A stretch of 64,000 bases of DNA from the NCBI GenBank assembly GCA_023052935.1, contig CM041298.1, positions 25,128,961 to 25,192,960 of the forward strand, given 5' to 3'. Below the pieces are notes generated by a model. The model did no database searches, was not told the origin of the DNA, and saw only the letters and a program-made list of their open reading frames with translations. Shown here piece by piece: positions 22,578 to 33,815 of the stretch. Within the stretch, counting starts at the first letter, position 1, and the number at the start of each line of letters is the position of its first letter. Made by a program: the position numbers and the translations under genes. Source of the DNA: Piezodorus guildinii. Its lineage: Eukaryota; Arthropoda; Insecta; Hemiptera; Pentatomidae.

Positions 22578-23214
22578 CCCAATAGTTAGGTGAATGTAAA
22601 CATTGCAGTTTTAATTCCTGGATTCTTTAATAAAATCAATCTAATTGTATATCGATATGCATTTCTAAATCCATCCAAATCATGTATGAAATTAATAAAA
22701 ATATGATATAATAAAATAAAAATGGCTTTAAAAGGTAAGAATCAATAAGTCTTAAGGGTCCTTTGAAATACGGACTTTCCTAGTGAAGTATATTTTTCTT
22801 TCATTACACCGTAGTATGAATAAAAAGTCAAGGGTATCTCTGAATAATAAATTCAAATTGATGGCATAGAATCACTGTAGGGACGACTCCGAGGATATTC
22901 TATGCCGAGAATCGCAACCATCTCAAAAGGTAATTGGTTCTGAGACCGTAACTGGTAATTAAATTTCTATGATAGAATACATTTATTTGTCTTTGTTTAA
23001 TTTACCATAAACATGGGCAATATACCTCTGGCTTGTGTATATAAAATATAATTTTTAATTTATGTACATATATAGAATAAAGTAAATTAACAGTATTTTT
23101 CAAAAGAGTAGAAAAAACAATGGAAATAAAAATAAAATTCTGCTGTGGGCATCTTAGGACTTTCATTTACGTCGTCTATTATAATCAATTTAAAAGCTAT
23201 AAACAAAACCAAAA
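22578..23214. other. Spacer, no gene seen
   Basis: AT-rich. 22870-22960 is somewhat GC-richer but has no ORF. 23125-23190 (CTGCTGTGGGCATCTTAGG, then CTTTCATTTACGTCG) may be a very diverged repeat A start. Confidence 0.4.
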
Positions 23215-24040
23215 TTTTTATTTATTTTTTTTGTATTTATATTTTATTGAATTTTACAACTGTATATTACATAAATACAATAAGTAAAAGTGATAAATTA
23301 TAATAAAAGGCGTAAAAGGCTTGGGAAGAAACTACCCAGCGGTAGTACTTCGATGTTTATTTAAGTAAGTAGATCCCAAGGCCATCTTTTTTTCAATCGC
23401 CTCGGAGGGTTGTCAGGAATATGCGAGGTTGATAGGTTGCGGACAAGAGAGTTTATATGAGTTGGGAGTTTGGAATTAAAAGTGGTATATCTGGTACGAG
23501 AAAGGTCTGCCACAAATGGGATATTAAGGTCGTTATGGATGATTTTATTTGTTACGAATTAAGGAGCATTCAGGATTTTGCAAAGGATTTTGGATTGTAA
23601 GGATTGGTTGCGGGAGGAATTAGATGGCTTAGTAGAGCCCCAATGCTCGATTCCATATGTCCAGATGGGTCTGATGACAGTAATATAATTGAGTCTTTTG
23701 TGATATACTGGAAGTTTTGAACTTTTATCTAGTAAGTGTTGTAATCGGTAACTACGTGCAGTTTCTTGTCGTTTTAGTCTCGTGTGAGGGTTCCATGTAA
23801 GACGTTTGTCAAGATCGAGTCCTGGGTATTGGATTTGTTCAACAGGTATGAGTGGCGTATTATTAAAGGATACGGTAATTGGGTGGGATTTTTTAGGATT
23901 TATTTTAATCTTCTAGATCTGACACCATACCTCAATGGCTGATATATGGGACTAAAAGATTTGGGATGCAGCGGTTGGATCATTATGGAGGGATAACATA
24001 CAAGTGTCATCTGCGTAAGTTGTGAGGACAGTGAAAACCT
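23215..24040 (-). pseudogene. Jockey-family LINE 3' fragment, ~0.8 kb
   Basis: Minus-strand copy of the 3' UTR, C-terminus and thumb of the Jockey ORF2 family. The complement encodes pieces matching PPRRLK, NAPYFVTN-like, SSRIQS, TKPSNSS and the YTITIIRPIWTYGIE block, with frameshifts. The 5' truncation near 24040 lies in the RT core. The 3' A-rich tail is at 23215-23240. Confidence 0.85.
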
Positions 24041-24055
24041 AAATTTAACAATAAA

Positions 24056-25919
24056 ATCTGGTGAGCGCGACTTTAACTTCTTCTGATTTAGAGTTTAAAA
24101 AAATCGTTAATGAATTAATTAAATTGAATTTCAATTAGGGATTGCAATCCGGTGTCATTTCCAATCTGATCCGGTCCCAAATTTCATCAATCCGGACGGA
24201 TCCGGCCGGATCCGGATGGTATGGCTCAATCTAGGTTGATTTTCACTTTTCGGTCCAAGATGAACTATTAGTATGTTATTCGAGTATAATGTTAGTCATA
24301 ATAGGAAGTTTATAAAATAAAAGTTATGTTAGGATAAGATATAGAGCAAAAAAATTAAAGTTTAGTAGTTAAGGTAACTAGTAAAATTTTAGTGGCTATA
24401 ATAACAATCGGCTATTGATTACTATTTGCTGAAAATAAAGACTATTTGTTTTCTACCACCCTTTATTCAAAATCAAAATTGATTTTTGATAATATATACT
24501 AAAGTTATTAGTACTTACGAACTATTTAATAAACAAATATTGTCAGTAGAATAATTTAAAGATTTATACTTATAATACAAACTCATTATTGTGATAATTA
24601 TACCATTCATCAGACATATTCATTAAAATATGAGTATGTCTATCATTAATATAAGTGTTGTTTGTGATTGTTAGCATTCTCAAATAATTTAAAATTATTG
24701 TTATCACAATTCCCATCTGAATTAATTATGAAAGGTTAATTATATAGGATTTTATAAAGTAACTTAATAAATTAATTTAGCTATCTGAGAAAGTGAAGTA
24801 TATGAAGAGGTGAGCAGTAACGTAGCTCAGTCTTCCTAGATTTCAATAGATTTGTAAGCAGTTTATCATATAATTCAGTACACTTGAGTGAGTCAGTACT
24901 TGAGTGAGCAATTTCTCTAAACCAAAGTTAGAGTTGTTTCAGAAGTTCCTCCACAGACAACTTAAATAATAAAATATCCAGCAAATAATATCCAATAATA
25001 ATCATATACCAAAATAATAATATCTCTTAACTTACATTTAGGTGAAGCACCGACAAAACAAAAGCACATGTACTGTCTCTTGAAAGGCGAACGAATGATG
25101 CTGGACTGAACTGATGACGATGTAATTTGGCGTCGAAGGACACCACCATACATGTTCACCAAATTTAACGCATTTAAAGTACTTTTTTTTATTAAACTGC
25201 ACTATTTTTAGTCAAAAATTGCAATAATCGGATCCGGTTAACGTATAATGATGCCGGATCCGCCGTATTACCGGATCCGGTTGTCCGGATTGCAATCCCT
25301 AATTTCAATAGAAACATGTGTTCTATTATATTTTAATCTACAACAACTAGTTAATTTTATAGGCTTTTCATTACTCTCCATTAAACTTTACAACCCCGAT
25401 TATTATATAATATTTTTTCTAAACGTTTTAACTAACTAACGGTATTTTATACGTCTATGTTACTATTCTTGTGTTCAAAAACACAAACATTGCATAAAAA
25501 AGATTTTGTACTTTTTTCCTTTATTTGTTTTTCAAATTCTCTTATTTTGTCATTATGGTAAAGAGATTATCTGGTTATTTTTACAGAATCTAAAAAATTA
25601 AATGTACTTTAGAGAAAGGCAATGTAAAATATCGGCATTAAAGCCCTGTCAGACTAATTCAATCACAAGGAAACTTACATGATGTTAAAGCCCATTTAAT
25701 TTTACATCGATATTTAATTTAATTTTACATCGATATGTATAATCAAAATTGTTGGAGCCGTTTCTGAGATACACTTAAAGTAGAACTTTCAAATTAACTG
25801 ATTTTTGTGAAAGCGTCGTTTTAACATCTCGGGCGTATAGTTGTTTAAAATATACAATTTCAAGATCCTAAAACGTTTATTTCCGTTGGAAACTGGAATT
25901 TGAAATTTTTACATTCCCT

Positions 25920-25957
<38 letters not shown>

Positions 25958-25965
25958 AAATGGAA
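24056..25965 (+). repeat. Repeat A copy, split by hAT-type element
   Basis: 24056-24135 (AAATCTGGTGAGCGCGAC and on) and 25302 to about 25920 are consecutive parts of one copy. They are joined by the 8-bp duplication made by the inserted element. It ends in an (AT)n tract at about 25922-25953 instead of the usual terminus. Confidence 0.9.
24136..25301. mobile_element. hAT-type non-autonomous element, 1166 bp
   Basis: Perfect 17-bp TIRs, TAGGGATTGCAATCCGG at the left and its complement at the right, are flanked by an 8-bp duplication ATTTCAAT (24128-24135 and 25302-25309), which is the hAT target length. The palindromic word CGGATCCG recurs close to both ends (24185-24222 and 25229-25281), like subterminal transposase-binding sites in hAT elements. 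The interior is AT-rich without a transposase. The ORF on the minus strand at 24962-25162 resembles nothing I know. Confidence 0.92.
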
Positions 25966-26094
25966 AAGTAGAGGTAAAATACATCTCTAGCAGCTTGTTT
26001 GGATTTAAAATTGTAAAGTACAGTGATTATTTTTTGTACACTGGTTAGCTAGAATGAAAACAAATTGTTATTTTATTTCGTTAATTCACTTACA

Positions 26095-26614
26095 CGGTAA
26101 TTTATGCTGCTTCAACACTTAATCGACAAACGGTCAAACCTTCCTCTGAACTATAAAAGACTCAACATGACAATTATAAGACTAATCTGGACATACGTAG
26201 TAGAGCTTTGGGGCTCTATTAAACCATTAAATTCTTCCCGCATCCAATCCTTACAATCCAATATTCTCAACGCTCCTTACTTTGTCACAAATAAACTTAT
26301 CCATAAAGGCCTTAATGTTCCCTATGTTACTGATTTGGCCCGGAACAGGTATCAATCCTTTCATGACAAATTCTCACTCTAACCCACTAGTTTCAATCCT
26401 TTCTTCCTCCTCGATTCCGGGTAATCCTCCGAGGCGCCTGAAAAGGAAATGGCCCCGGGACCTTCTAGTTTAGAATATTTTTAGAGTGCTTCCAATAGGA
26501 AGCTTCTCTACATGTATCACATGTCATTTTATTATATAACTATCACATTTCCTTGATGTATTTTTTTTTTTTGTTAATACAGTTGCAAATACCATTAAAA
26601 TGGTTTTTAATAAA
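26095..26614 (+). mobile_element. Jockey-family LINE, short 3' copy with TSD
   Basis: A 520-bp 5'-truncated Jockey copy, flanked by a 12-bp duplication AATTCACTTACA (26083-26094 and 26615-26626). It contains the C-terminal coding piece and the UTR. Confidence 0.92.
26104..26473 (+). pseudogene. Jockey ORF2 C-terminal remnant
   Basis: Matches the last ~120 residues of the 862-codon protein: LLQHLIDKRSNLPLNYKRL, TIIRLIWTYVVELWGS, KPLNSSRIQSLQS, NAPYFVTNKLIHKGLNV. One frameshift near 26370 moves the end (SHSNPLVSILSSSSIP, PPRRLKRKWPRDLLV) into another frame. It also lacks a few residues seen in the long copy, for example LRK before ILNAPY. No enzymatic domain remains. Confidence 0.88.
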
Positions 26615-26710
26615 AATTCACTTACAAAAGTTACATGTTGTTTAATACTCAATTTAGGTTTGTCAGTAACGAGTTCATGAGACATTTATATAATTCAAAA
26701 CAGTTATTGG

Positions 26711-27010
26711 TGGATCACCTGTAGCAGCGTGGCTAGCATAACAGCCTCCTATTTCAAAGGTTCAAGGTTCAAACCCGCAGGTGGTCCTAGGAATCTTTAA
26801 TGGGAGTAAAAAACTCCCTAGTTATGCCATCCTTTGGAGGGGACGTCAAAAGTTTGTCCCGTGTCTGTGCGATGTCAGGTACTCGTTAAAGATCCCTATC
26901 CTAATTAGACCTGGATAGGCATAATTTAGAACTCGTTTAGAATTTAGCATCGTACGATTAACCACAGTAGGATAAAAATACGTTAAATAAATAAAAAACA
27001 AACAAAAACA
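26711..27010 (+). repeat. tRNA-derived SINE (family 2)
   Basis: Plus-strand copy: head GGATCACCTGTAGCAGCGTG, B-box GGTTCAAACCC, body with GGAGGGGACGTCAAAAG and GATGTCAGGTACTCGTTAAA, tail AAATAAATAAAAAACAAAC. Confidence 0.9.
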
Positions 27011-27162
27011 AATTGGAATATGTAGGAGGGCCTGTTTATTATTTTGAACATAATATTATCGTTTTTTAAATAACTCTGATTCGTAGTAATTGAGTTAGTT
27101 GGCAGATCAGACTATTCTAAGGGTTGTATCGGTTTGTTTTTTAGGATTCATGATCAAACTTG

Positions 27163-27428
27163 TTTGTTTTTTTATTTATTTAACGCCACTTTATGCTACT
27201 AAGGCTAATCGGACGGTGCTACAGCGGGAGTCCTAAATTTTTCCTATCCAGGTTTTATTAGGATAGGGATCTTTAACGAGTACCTGACATCGAACAGGGT
27301 CGGGACCACCTTTTAACGTCCCCTCCGAAGGACGGCATAGCTAAGGACCTAGGACCACCCGCGGGTTTGAACCCGTGACCTTTGGCATAGGAGGCTGTTA
27401 TGCTAACCAGCCAGCTACAAGTGATCCC
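27163..27428 (-). repeat. tRNA-derived SINE (family 2)
   Basis: Reverse copy, tail (TTTATT)n at 27163 and tRNA-like head ending at 27428 (complement of TACAAGTGATCCCC). It lies about 150 bp from, and inverted to, the copy at 26711, so the pair could form a large stem. Confidence 0.9.
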
Positions 27429-28210
27429 CATAATCAATCTTAAAAAGGCGTTCTTTGTATAAAGAAAGAATTTCTGGAATGTTGGTTAAAAAGATGTAAG
27501 ATTAAGTTCCTATTATTAAGTCTGAGATGTAAAAGAAATATTAATTTGTTCTTCCATTGTTTTATAAAGAATTATTGAATAACGCAGCAAGGATTATTTA
27601 TGTATCTCAATGGTTGTAGAATTATGCAGTGATGGACTTTTAAGTGCGTTTTGACAAAGCATCTTAAATATTCAGGGAAAGTAAGAAGCTCCTACTAAGA
27701 AATAAATTTTCAACCACGAGCTGAACGTCTTATTAATTCTAGAAACTTAATTTAGCCATTCTCGGAATTAATATATTTTAATATTAATTAATGTACAACC
27801 ATTACCTTCTTAAACAAAACATTTATTTATTAGAAATATTACATTTTCCAATAATTTATCGACCTTTTAAAGCAATTTCTTCATTATCATAAATGTTTAA
27901 AGGAGGAGAATCACAATAAATAAATAGCCAGATATAGGCGAAGACAGTGAAATTATTCTTTTATTGTCTTATAGATACACTTATAAAGCAAATAGATGAA
28001 ATTTAGAAATATAGAGACGGATAGAAAAATACGAGGAGCGTACAATAACATTAGAGACAAAAGACTGGCTAGGGGATACAATGAATTTGCCACTGTAAAA
28101 TAACATTATCTTTCTAGAATCATAAAAAGCAGAAAATAAAAAAAAAAGATAAAATTTAGCTTTAATTCAATATAGAGAACAAAAATCCATTTCACATAAC
28201 ATTTTTACTC
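27429..28210. other. AT-rich region, no gene seen
   Basis: No ORF, tRNA or recognisable repeat. Confidence 0.4.
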
Positions 28211-28214
28211 CCAC

Positions 28215-28370
28215 CAGCTGTGAGTTTGTACCCTCACTCCATTACACACATCAGGAATATCACAAATTTAATACAAACAAAAAATAATACTAAATACTAA
28301 AACAAGATTAAAATAATTTACCAATTTTAAAATATTTTCATTATTTTCGTATCTATAACTGTTTATTTAT
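28215..28370 (+). repeat. Unclassified dispersed repeat D
   Basis: The segment from GTTTGTACCCTCACTCCA to TGTATCTATAACTGTTTA-like words is found again at 52915-53058 in the same orientation. Only two copies are seen and no ends are defined. Confidence 0.7.
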
Positions 28371-28586
28371 TAAAATTCTATTCTCATAAATAACTCCATA
28401 TTTATATCAATACAGGCCAATAATTTTAATATATTTCCCTACTATGATGTTAGATCGTAAATGATTAAGAAAAGAACTGTTTTATAACAAACATATTCCA
28501 TAATTATAATAAATCACTCTATTCATAATTACATATCTTAAGCATTTTTGCATAACTACTACTGTACTTGGGACTAAAACAATATA

Positions 28587-29258
28587 TTGGGTCTAAATTC
28601 CTGAACAGGTGGTAATCTGTTGGAGACAAGTCGGGAGAATATGGTGGGAAGAACTTCGTAGCCCAGTTCTTTCAATTTTTGCAGGGTATGTTTTGAAACA
28701 TGCCGCTCAGTGAGATCATGAGGTACCCATGTATTGAGCTTTTTTACTTTCCCAATACACTTTAAATTTCTGGAAACGGTAGATGCACTTGCATTTAGTT
28801 GTGCTGAGAGTCCTTGAACTGTTTGGTAGGGGTTTCCTTCTACTGTATGTTTAAGGACATTGTTGTCTATTACGGACGGATGTCTTCCTCTGGGCAAGTT
28901 TTCCAAGTCGGTATCCCCAGCTGAAAGCTTAGCAAACCAACGGCGAATGGTCCATTCATTAACACTCCCTTCCACAAACGCCTTGCAAATATTTCTAGCT
29001 GCCTCAGTTGTTGAATGGCCAAGTTTAAACTCTTAGAAAAATATTACTCGAAAATCGCGTGTTTCCATGTTCATATTTGGATGTATACTAAAAAGTGGGT
29101 AATTGATCGGGAAGCTAATGTTAAGAATACAAAGGTAGAGGATTATTGACGGTTTACTTTTAATATGTAAACATTCGGAAGAAAACAAAAGAGACCTGCA
29201 AAAACTTTTATGTATTTCAGAAACTATAAAAACGGACATTTCATGTGAAACAACCCAA
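28587..29258 (-). mobile_element. mariner deletion derivative, 672 bp
   Basis: The right end GACATTTCATGTGAAACAAC, finishing CCAA, is flanked by TA at 29259-29260. At the left only the first six bases of the TIR (TTGGGT) remain after TA at 28585-28586. Same family as the element at 60114-61015. Most of the transposase gene is deleted. Confidence 0.85.
28590..29105 (-). pseudogene. mariner transposase remnant
   Basis: The N-terminal paired-type HTH region: RRWFAKLSAGDTDLENLPRG, SVIDNNVLKHTVEGNPYQTV, LNASASTVSRNLKCIG, KVKKLNTWVPHDLTERHV. The part upstream of 28975 is out of frame, and its start lies near 29068. After LTERH the sequence jumps to TLQKLKELGYEVLP, the segment between the second and third catalytic Asp, so the first and second Asp are lost, and the third is frameshifted. 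Confidence 0.88.
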
Positions 29259-29439
29259 TACTTTAAACTTTTTTAACTATTTTAAATTCATATATGCTAA
29301 CTATTTCTGTTTTATAAAATTATTACAATAAAAAACTACTTATTATTATTCATTGAAATAAAAATTTCAATATATTTATTATATCTGCATTGTTAATTTA
29401 CTTTAATCTTGTTTTTATTTTTTATTATAATCCTCACAT

Positions 29440-29966
29440 AAGGCTGAAATGACAACAAACATACTAGACAAACGTTCAAAACTTCTAGTGTATTACAAAA
29501 GACTCATTTACATCACTATTATCAGACCTATTTGGACACATGGAATAAAGCTTTGGTGCTCTACTAAACCATCTAAATCTTCCCGCATCCAATGCTTACA
29601 ATCCAAAATCTCTCGCAAAATCCTGATTGCCCCTTATTTTGTCACAAATCAATTCCTCCAAAATGACCTAAACATCCCAAATGTTGCATACATAGCCCCT
29701 GATGAATACACACACACACACACCTCTTTTTATTCTAAACTCCCTGCCCACACAAACCCACTTGTCCGTAATCTATTTTTCTTTGATATTCCTGATAGCC
29801 CTCCGAGGTGAATGAAAAGAAGGTGGCCTCGGGACCTACTGCCTTAAAATAGTTAGTGAAGTGCTTCTACTAGATAGTTCTTTCTCAAGATATTCTCACG
29901 ACTTGTTTTCACTCTATATATTTACTCATTAGGTTGTATAATACAGTTTTAAATTACAATTAATAA
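29440..29966 (+). pseudogene. Jockey-family LINE 3' fragment
   Basis: Plus-strand Jockey tail. The readable piece (29449-29811) carries LDKRSKLLVYYKRLIYITII, RPIWTHGIKLWCSTKPS, SRKILIAPYFVTNQFLQND and LPAHTNPLVRN, ending at a premature stop after DSPPR where the long copy has RLKRRW. A CA-repeat expansion (29709-29722) replaces part of the RYxSFH block. The UTR ends in an A-rich tail near 29966. Confidence 0.87.
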
Positions 29967-31155
29967 CATTAAAAAAATTATTATAGTTGTAAGTTTGTAT
30001 CATATTTATGAGAATTAATAAAATTGCTTAGAAAATGTTTTATATCTAATAAATTAATCTTTTGTTTAAGAAGATAACGGTTATACATTAATTTATATAA
30101 AATATTATAATCTTCCTATTACCGATTTCTATATTTAATATTGATTTAAAATTTAATTTTATCAAAGATATGTAAAATTTACTTCACGTAGGATTAGAAA
30201 TATATAAACGTATTGTTCTTTTTTTATAAGATAGGAGAAAAATGAGAGAGATATTCCAAAATTTGAAATTGTTCTTCGTTTTAATGATCCTAAAAATTTG
30301 AAGTGGAGGCTATATAAAAAAAAACAAACATAAAATTGTTTTTTAAAGTTTTTTAAAAAAAATAAATGCGTATTTTTTTCATTTCAGATATTTTTTTACA
30401 CTATTTAAGTTTGTTTAATCTCCCTATATATTCTCCGCTTTTTATTCCCGATCCCCATTTGAACTGATTCATAATTAATTTAAATTTTGAACCTTATATC
30501 CTTGTATTGTACTTTACATACATTTTGAGGAATTACCAAAATTATTCAGATAAATTCAAATTGGTTGTTTATATCACATTTTGTCAACCGGTTTTATCAT
30601 AAGAATAAAAATTTAATTAATTACATTTAATTTTGGGTCATTCGAAAACATTTCCTTCTATAAAAAAATAAATAAAATAAAAAAATTACTTATATAGTAA
30701 CCGGACAATTTAAAATCAAGCGAATATAAATAAATGAATAGGTTAATAATATATAAATAAGATTTATACAATATAATATAAACTAAGATTTAATAAATTA
30801 AACAATAGATAAATTAAAGCGATATTCGTCCGAAAAGGAGTTGATAAGCTGACCCAAGACTACATTTATTCCGGCTTTCTGGTGGTTCCTTCAAAGGGCA
30901 CTGGGCAGACCATTTTAGGGCTACCACTTTATGAAAAAGCTGTTCATTTGAAAAAAAAAAATAAAAAAAAAAAAGTGCGAAGGGGAAATAAAAAAATTAA
31001 AACGACCTCAAAGTCTTTTCAGGTCGAATGCTTTTTTTTTTTTTTTTTTTTTGTTACATAAGGATGAACGCGCTCTCTGCAGACTTAGGCTTCACCTCAA
31101 TGATATTTTTATCATATAAATATTTTATTATAAAGTATAGAAAGATGATTTTACA
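29967..31155. other. AT-rich region, no gene seen
   Basis: Homopolymer tracts, including T-runs at 31031-31052. A 30-bp GC-richer patch near 30870-30920 has no ORF. Nothing else is supported. Confidence 0.4.
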
Positions 31156-31159
31156 TATA

Positions 31160-31430
31160 AAAAATATACGTAGGAAGCTGTGTGGTCTATTCGATAGAGC
31201 ACTAGGCTAACTGGCTCGAACCCTGGCTAAGGCAGAATTATTTATACTGTTGTTTCAGCAGTGGAGCGACCCTAAGGTATGGAGACCCTCCTGAGGCACA
31301 ATCAGCCTCTATAATATGGGTAACTGAAAATGGGAAAAAACCTGGCGACTAATCGTGATTCAGGTCTAATCAATCACCTCCTTACTATACTCTTCATGGC
31401 TTGTAGAGGTACATGTTTATATACATATAT
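31160..31430 (+). repeat. tRNA-derived SINE (family 3)
   Basis: The head AGCTGTGTGGTCTATTCGAT is A-box-like and GGCTCGAACCCTGG is B-box-like. The body holds GGTATGGAGACCCTCC and AACCTGGCGACTAATCG, and the end CTTCATGGCTTGTAGAGGTA. The same family occurs at 33072, 46390 and 62350. Confidence 0.85.
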
Positions 31431-31794
31431 ATGTTTATTTATTTTAGGAAGCGGCGCACATTGGGGCCGAATGGCCAAAAAGCGGAAAAAATTCAATATC
31501 TCGAAAATTGATTAACATAGAAACCTGGGATTGGTATCATCCGACACAAAATAGAAAACAAACATCAAGTTCAACGGTCTTTATTGAAATTTTGAAGAAA
31601 ATTAAATAACTAATTAGAAATATAAAGCCTATTGGCAAGATAAAAATTTCGGAAATTTTCGAAATAGGTTGCACTTATGAAAACTAGTTGAAACAAGTAT
31701 TTTGAGTGTATATTGAAATTAAATAATACTTAAAATAAAAATTCAAGAAAGTTTAAAAGACTGGAGAATTTCGTATAATTTTTTTAAAATTATT
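31431..31794. other. Spacer, no gene seen
   Basis: 31446-31520 (GCGCACATTGGGGCCGAATG and on) is distinctive but unmatched in this window. No supported feature. Confidence 0.35.
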
Positions 31795-32240
31795 TATTGA
31801 GAAATATTACAATTTGTTACATAATGAACAGTAGTAATAGTGATGTAGTACACATTCATACAATATATACAGAATAATGATAAAGTCAAATTACATAAAA
31901 TAGAACATAAATAAATTCATATATATATACAATAAAATAATAATAATAAATAAAAAAACAAAACAAATCGAAACAAAACCTATTATTGAGATAAATACAA
32001 GTTTGGAAATAAATAAAAATCATACAGGCAAACTTAACTACGTACAATATATACAATCTGCTAAAGAGACCCTAGACTCGGCTGCTCCCTCCCCAAGTGG
32101 GAGAAGCCGAATCCAAGAGATCCCAGCGACTCTCACTCAGCGCTTCACTGGTGTAAGCCAGTGGAGGCCTATCTAGGGCGGAATAGCCACAAACATACAG
32201 TACATGAGTGAAGGATCTGACCATTGTCAGAACTCCAGAT
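31795..32240 (-). repeat. Unclassified retroelement 3' region (family L)
   Basis: On the minus strand a GC-richer block, GTTCTGACAATGGTCAGATC to CACTGGCTTACACCAGTG, is followed by an A-rich, T-poor stretch and a terminal A-rich tail at 31795. A homologous block with the same order lies at 63225-63670. It looks like the 3' UTR of a LINE, but I see no coding homology. Confidence 0.6.
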
Positions 32241-32334
32241 AGTATAAAATTAAACTAGAGATTTAAAGTCAAAACTTGCTCAAATTGAAAAGAAACTTAC
32301 GATTTAAAAATCAAGGAAATTATATTAACAGTTT

Positions 32335-32541
32335 CTAAGCTGCATCACTGATTTCCAAGTGCTTTTTCTTTGGTCGGGTCTCGTGTTCGTGATAAAATAT
32401 CTGAAGTCTCCAGTAGCTGGATTCGTCGTATAGTATGTGGAAAACATATTCATTTTCCATCCACTCACTCAATATTTTTCTGAACCTCTCCCGATCCCGA
32501 TTTGCCTTGTTTGTTTTTTTATTAAAATGAGGCAAAAACAA
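32335..32541 (-). other. Short ORF of unknown origin
   Basis: 68 codons with a charged, non-repetitive composition (RDRERFRKILSEWMENEYVF, then HEHETRPKKKHLEISDAA). I do not recognise it. It may be a piece of an unidentified transposon protein, a host exon, or chance. No promoter or splice context supports it. Confidence 0.2.
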
Positions 32542-33071
32542 TTACTTAGAGCTCTCACCATTGTAGAAATGTTTATGAAATATTGCAACAATCAAAGGAG
32601 TACTATAATTTTTCTTTTCTTTGTGGTGTTACGATCGGAAAGGCGGATAAAGGCAGATGATTTTTGTTTTAATCTTTATTCTAACACGTCTCTTTTGAGA
32701 AAATACCTTCCCCATCCCGGAGGAAGCCGGAGCTTGTTTTGTTTCACTACCTGTTCAAAACATTAGTCTGGTTACGGGATCAAAAATATTCTTTTGACCG
32801 ATTCGTCATTTGTGTGGCATATTTAAACATCCTAGAACAGGAATAAAACATTAGAATTATTTCACTATTTTTCCCAGTCATATGGCGAACTGTGAAAGTT
32901 AGGTGTAATTTAAGCAAAACATTCACCATCTTGACTTTAAGCCTCAAGAAATGGGGCTAAACATTAGTGTGGATGGAATTTGTGCTATATCTAGCTAATG
33001 TACAACAGAAACACGAGCCAGATGATCAAAATAAAAAAAATCGAAAAATCTAATTTTTTCCGCACTTGTCC
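32542..33071. other. Spacer, no supported gene
   Basis: ORFs on the plus strand around 32437-32766 have low-complexity, coding-unlike composition. Nothing else seen. Confidence 0.35.
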
Positions 33072-33376
33072 CACTGTACGGCGTGGTCTAGAAGATAGAA
33101 GACTGGTTTACTATATTCAGGTTCCTGGGTTAGAATTCCGGCTGTGGCAGAATATTATTTATTCTGTTAATTCAGCCGCAGGCGACTTTAGGGTATGGAG
33201 ACCCTCCTAGGGCTGACCAAGCCTCTTTAAAGTGGCTACCCAAATTGGGTATAATACCTGGTGGCTGAGCATTACGCGTAATCTCCTCATTGAAACAGTG
33301 CGCCTAGAAACAGTACGAATCTCTATATGTAATGAGCCCAATGGTTTATGGTACAGGTTTTTTTTTTTTTTTTTAA
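33072..33376 (+). repeat. tRNA-derived SINE (family 3)
   Basis: Copy with GCGTGGTCTAGAAGATAG head, GGTTCCTGGGTTAGAATTCC around the B-box, GGTATGGAGACCCTCCTAGG in the body, CAGTACGAATCTCTATATGT near the end and a T-rich tail. Confidence 0.87.
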
Positions 33377-33409
33377 ACCAAAATATTCGTTTAAATAGTA
33401 AAATATCGA

Positions 33410-33815
33410 TAACTATAATAGGCTTGGTGAATCTAATGGTACCGTGAATAGACTAAACTCGATCCTCCCACCAACTTTTCAGCCTTTTTCTCGGACGCCT
33501 ACAACTCCTTTAATTGCGGAACAACTTTTTTTTCCCGAATTTGTTCTTTAATAAGCCTAACAACTTTACACGGTCCCTGCGATTCTATCAACTCATTTAT
33601 CCTGACCTCATTCAAGCTCCGAAATTCTGCGTTCCATAACCTTCTAAATTCCCTAGTAGTCTCATCTCTCCTTGGAACGAATTTTTAGCGTAGTATCTTA
33701 TTCCCGAAAACCATAAGCTGATCATTATTCTAAGTGAGTGACCTCGTTTCACATCCGTACAGAACCGCCAGGATAATAATAGTTTTATAAATTCTAATCT
33801 TCAAGAGCTGGACAA
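33410..33815 (-). pseudogene. RTE-like LINE 3' fragment
   Basis: Minus-strand, diverged copy of the last ~400 bp of the RTE-like element at 49754. Shared words in order are ATAATAGGCTTGGTGAA, CGGACGCCTACAACTC, AACAACTTTACACGG, GCGTTCCATAACCTTCTAAA and GTTTTATAAATTCTAATCTT. It ends where repeat C starts. Frames are broken. Confidence 0.82.

Noticed and set aside
24962..25162. Transposase fragment (BED finger) in the hAT-type element
   Set aside because: I looked for the Cys/His pattern of a BED finger in all frames and found no convincing match.
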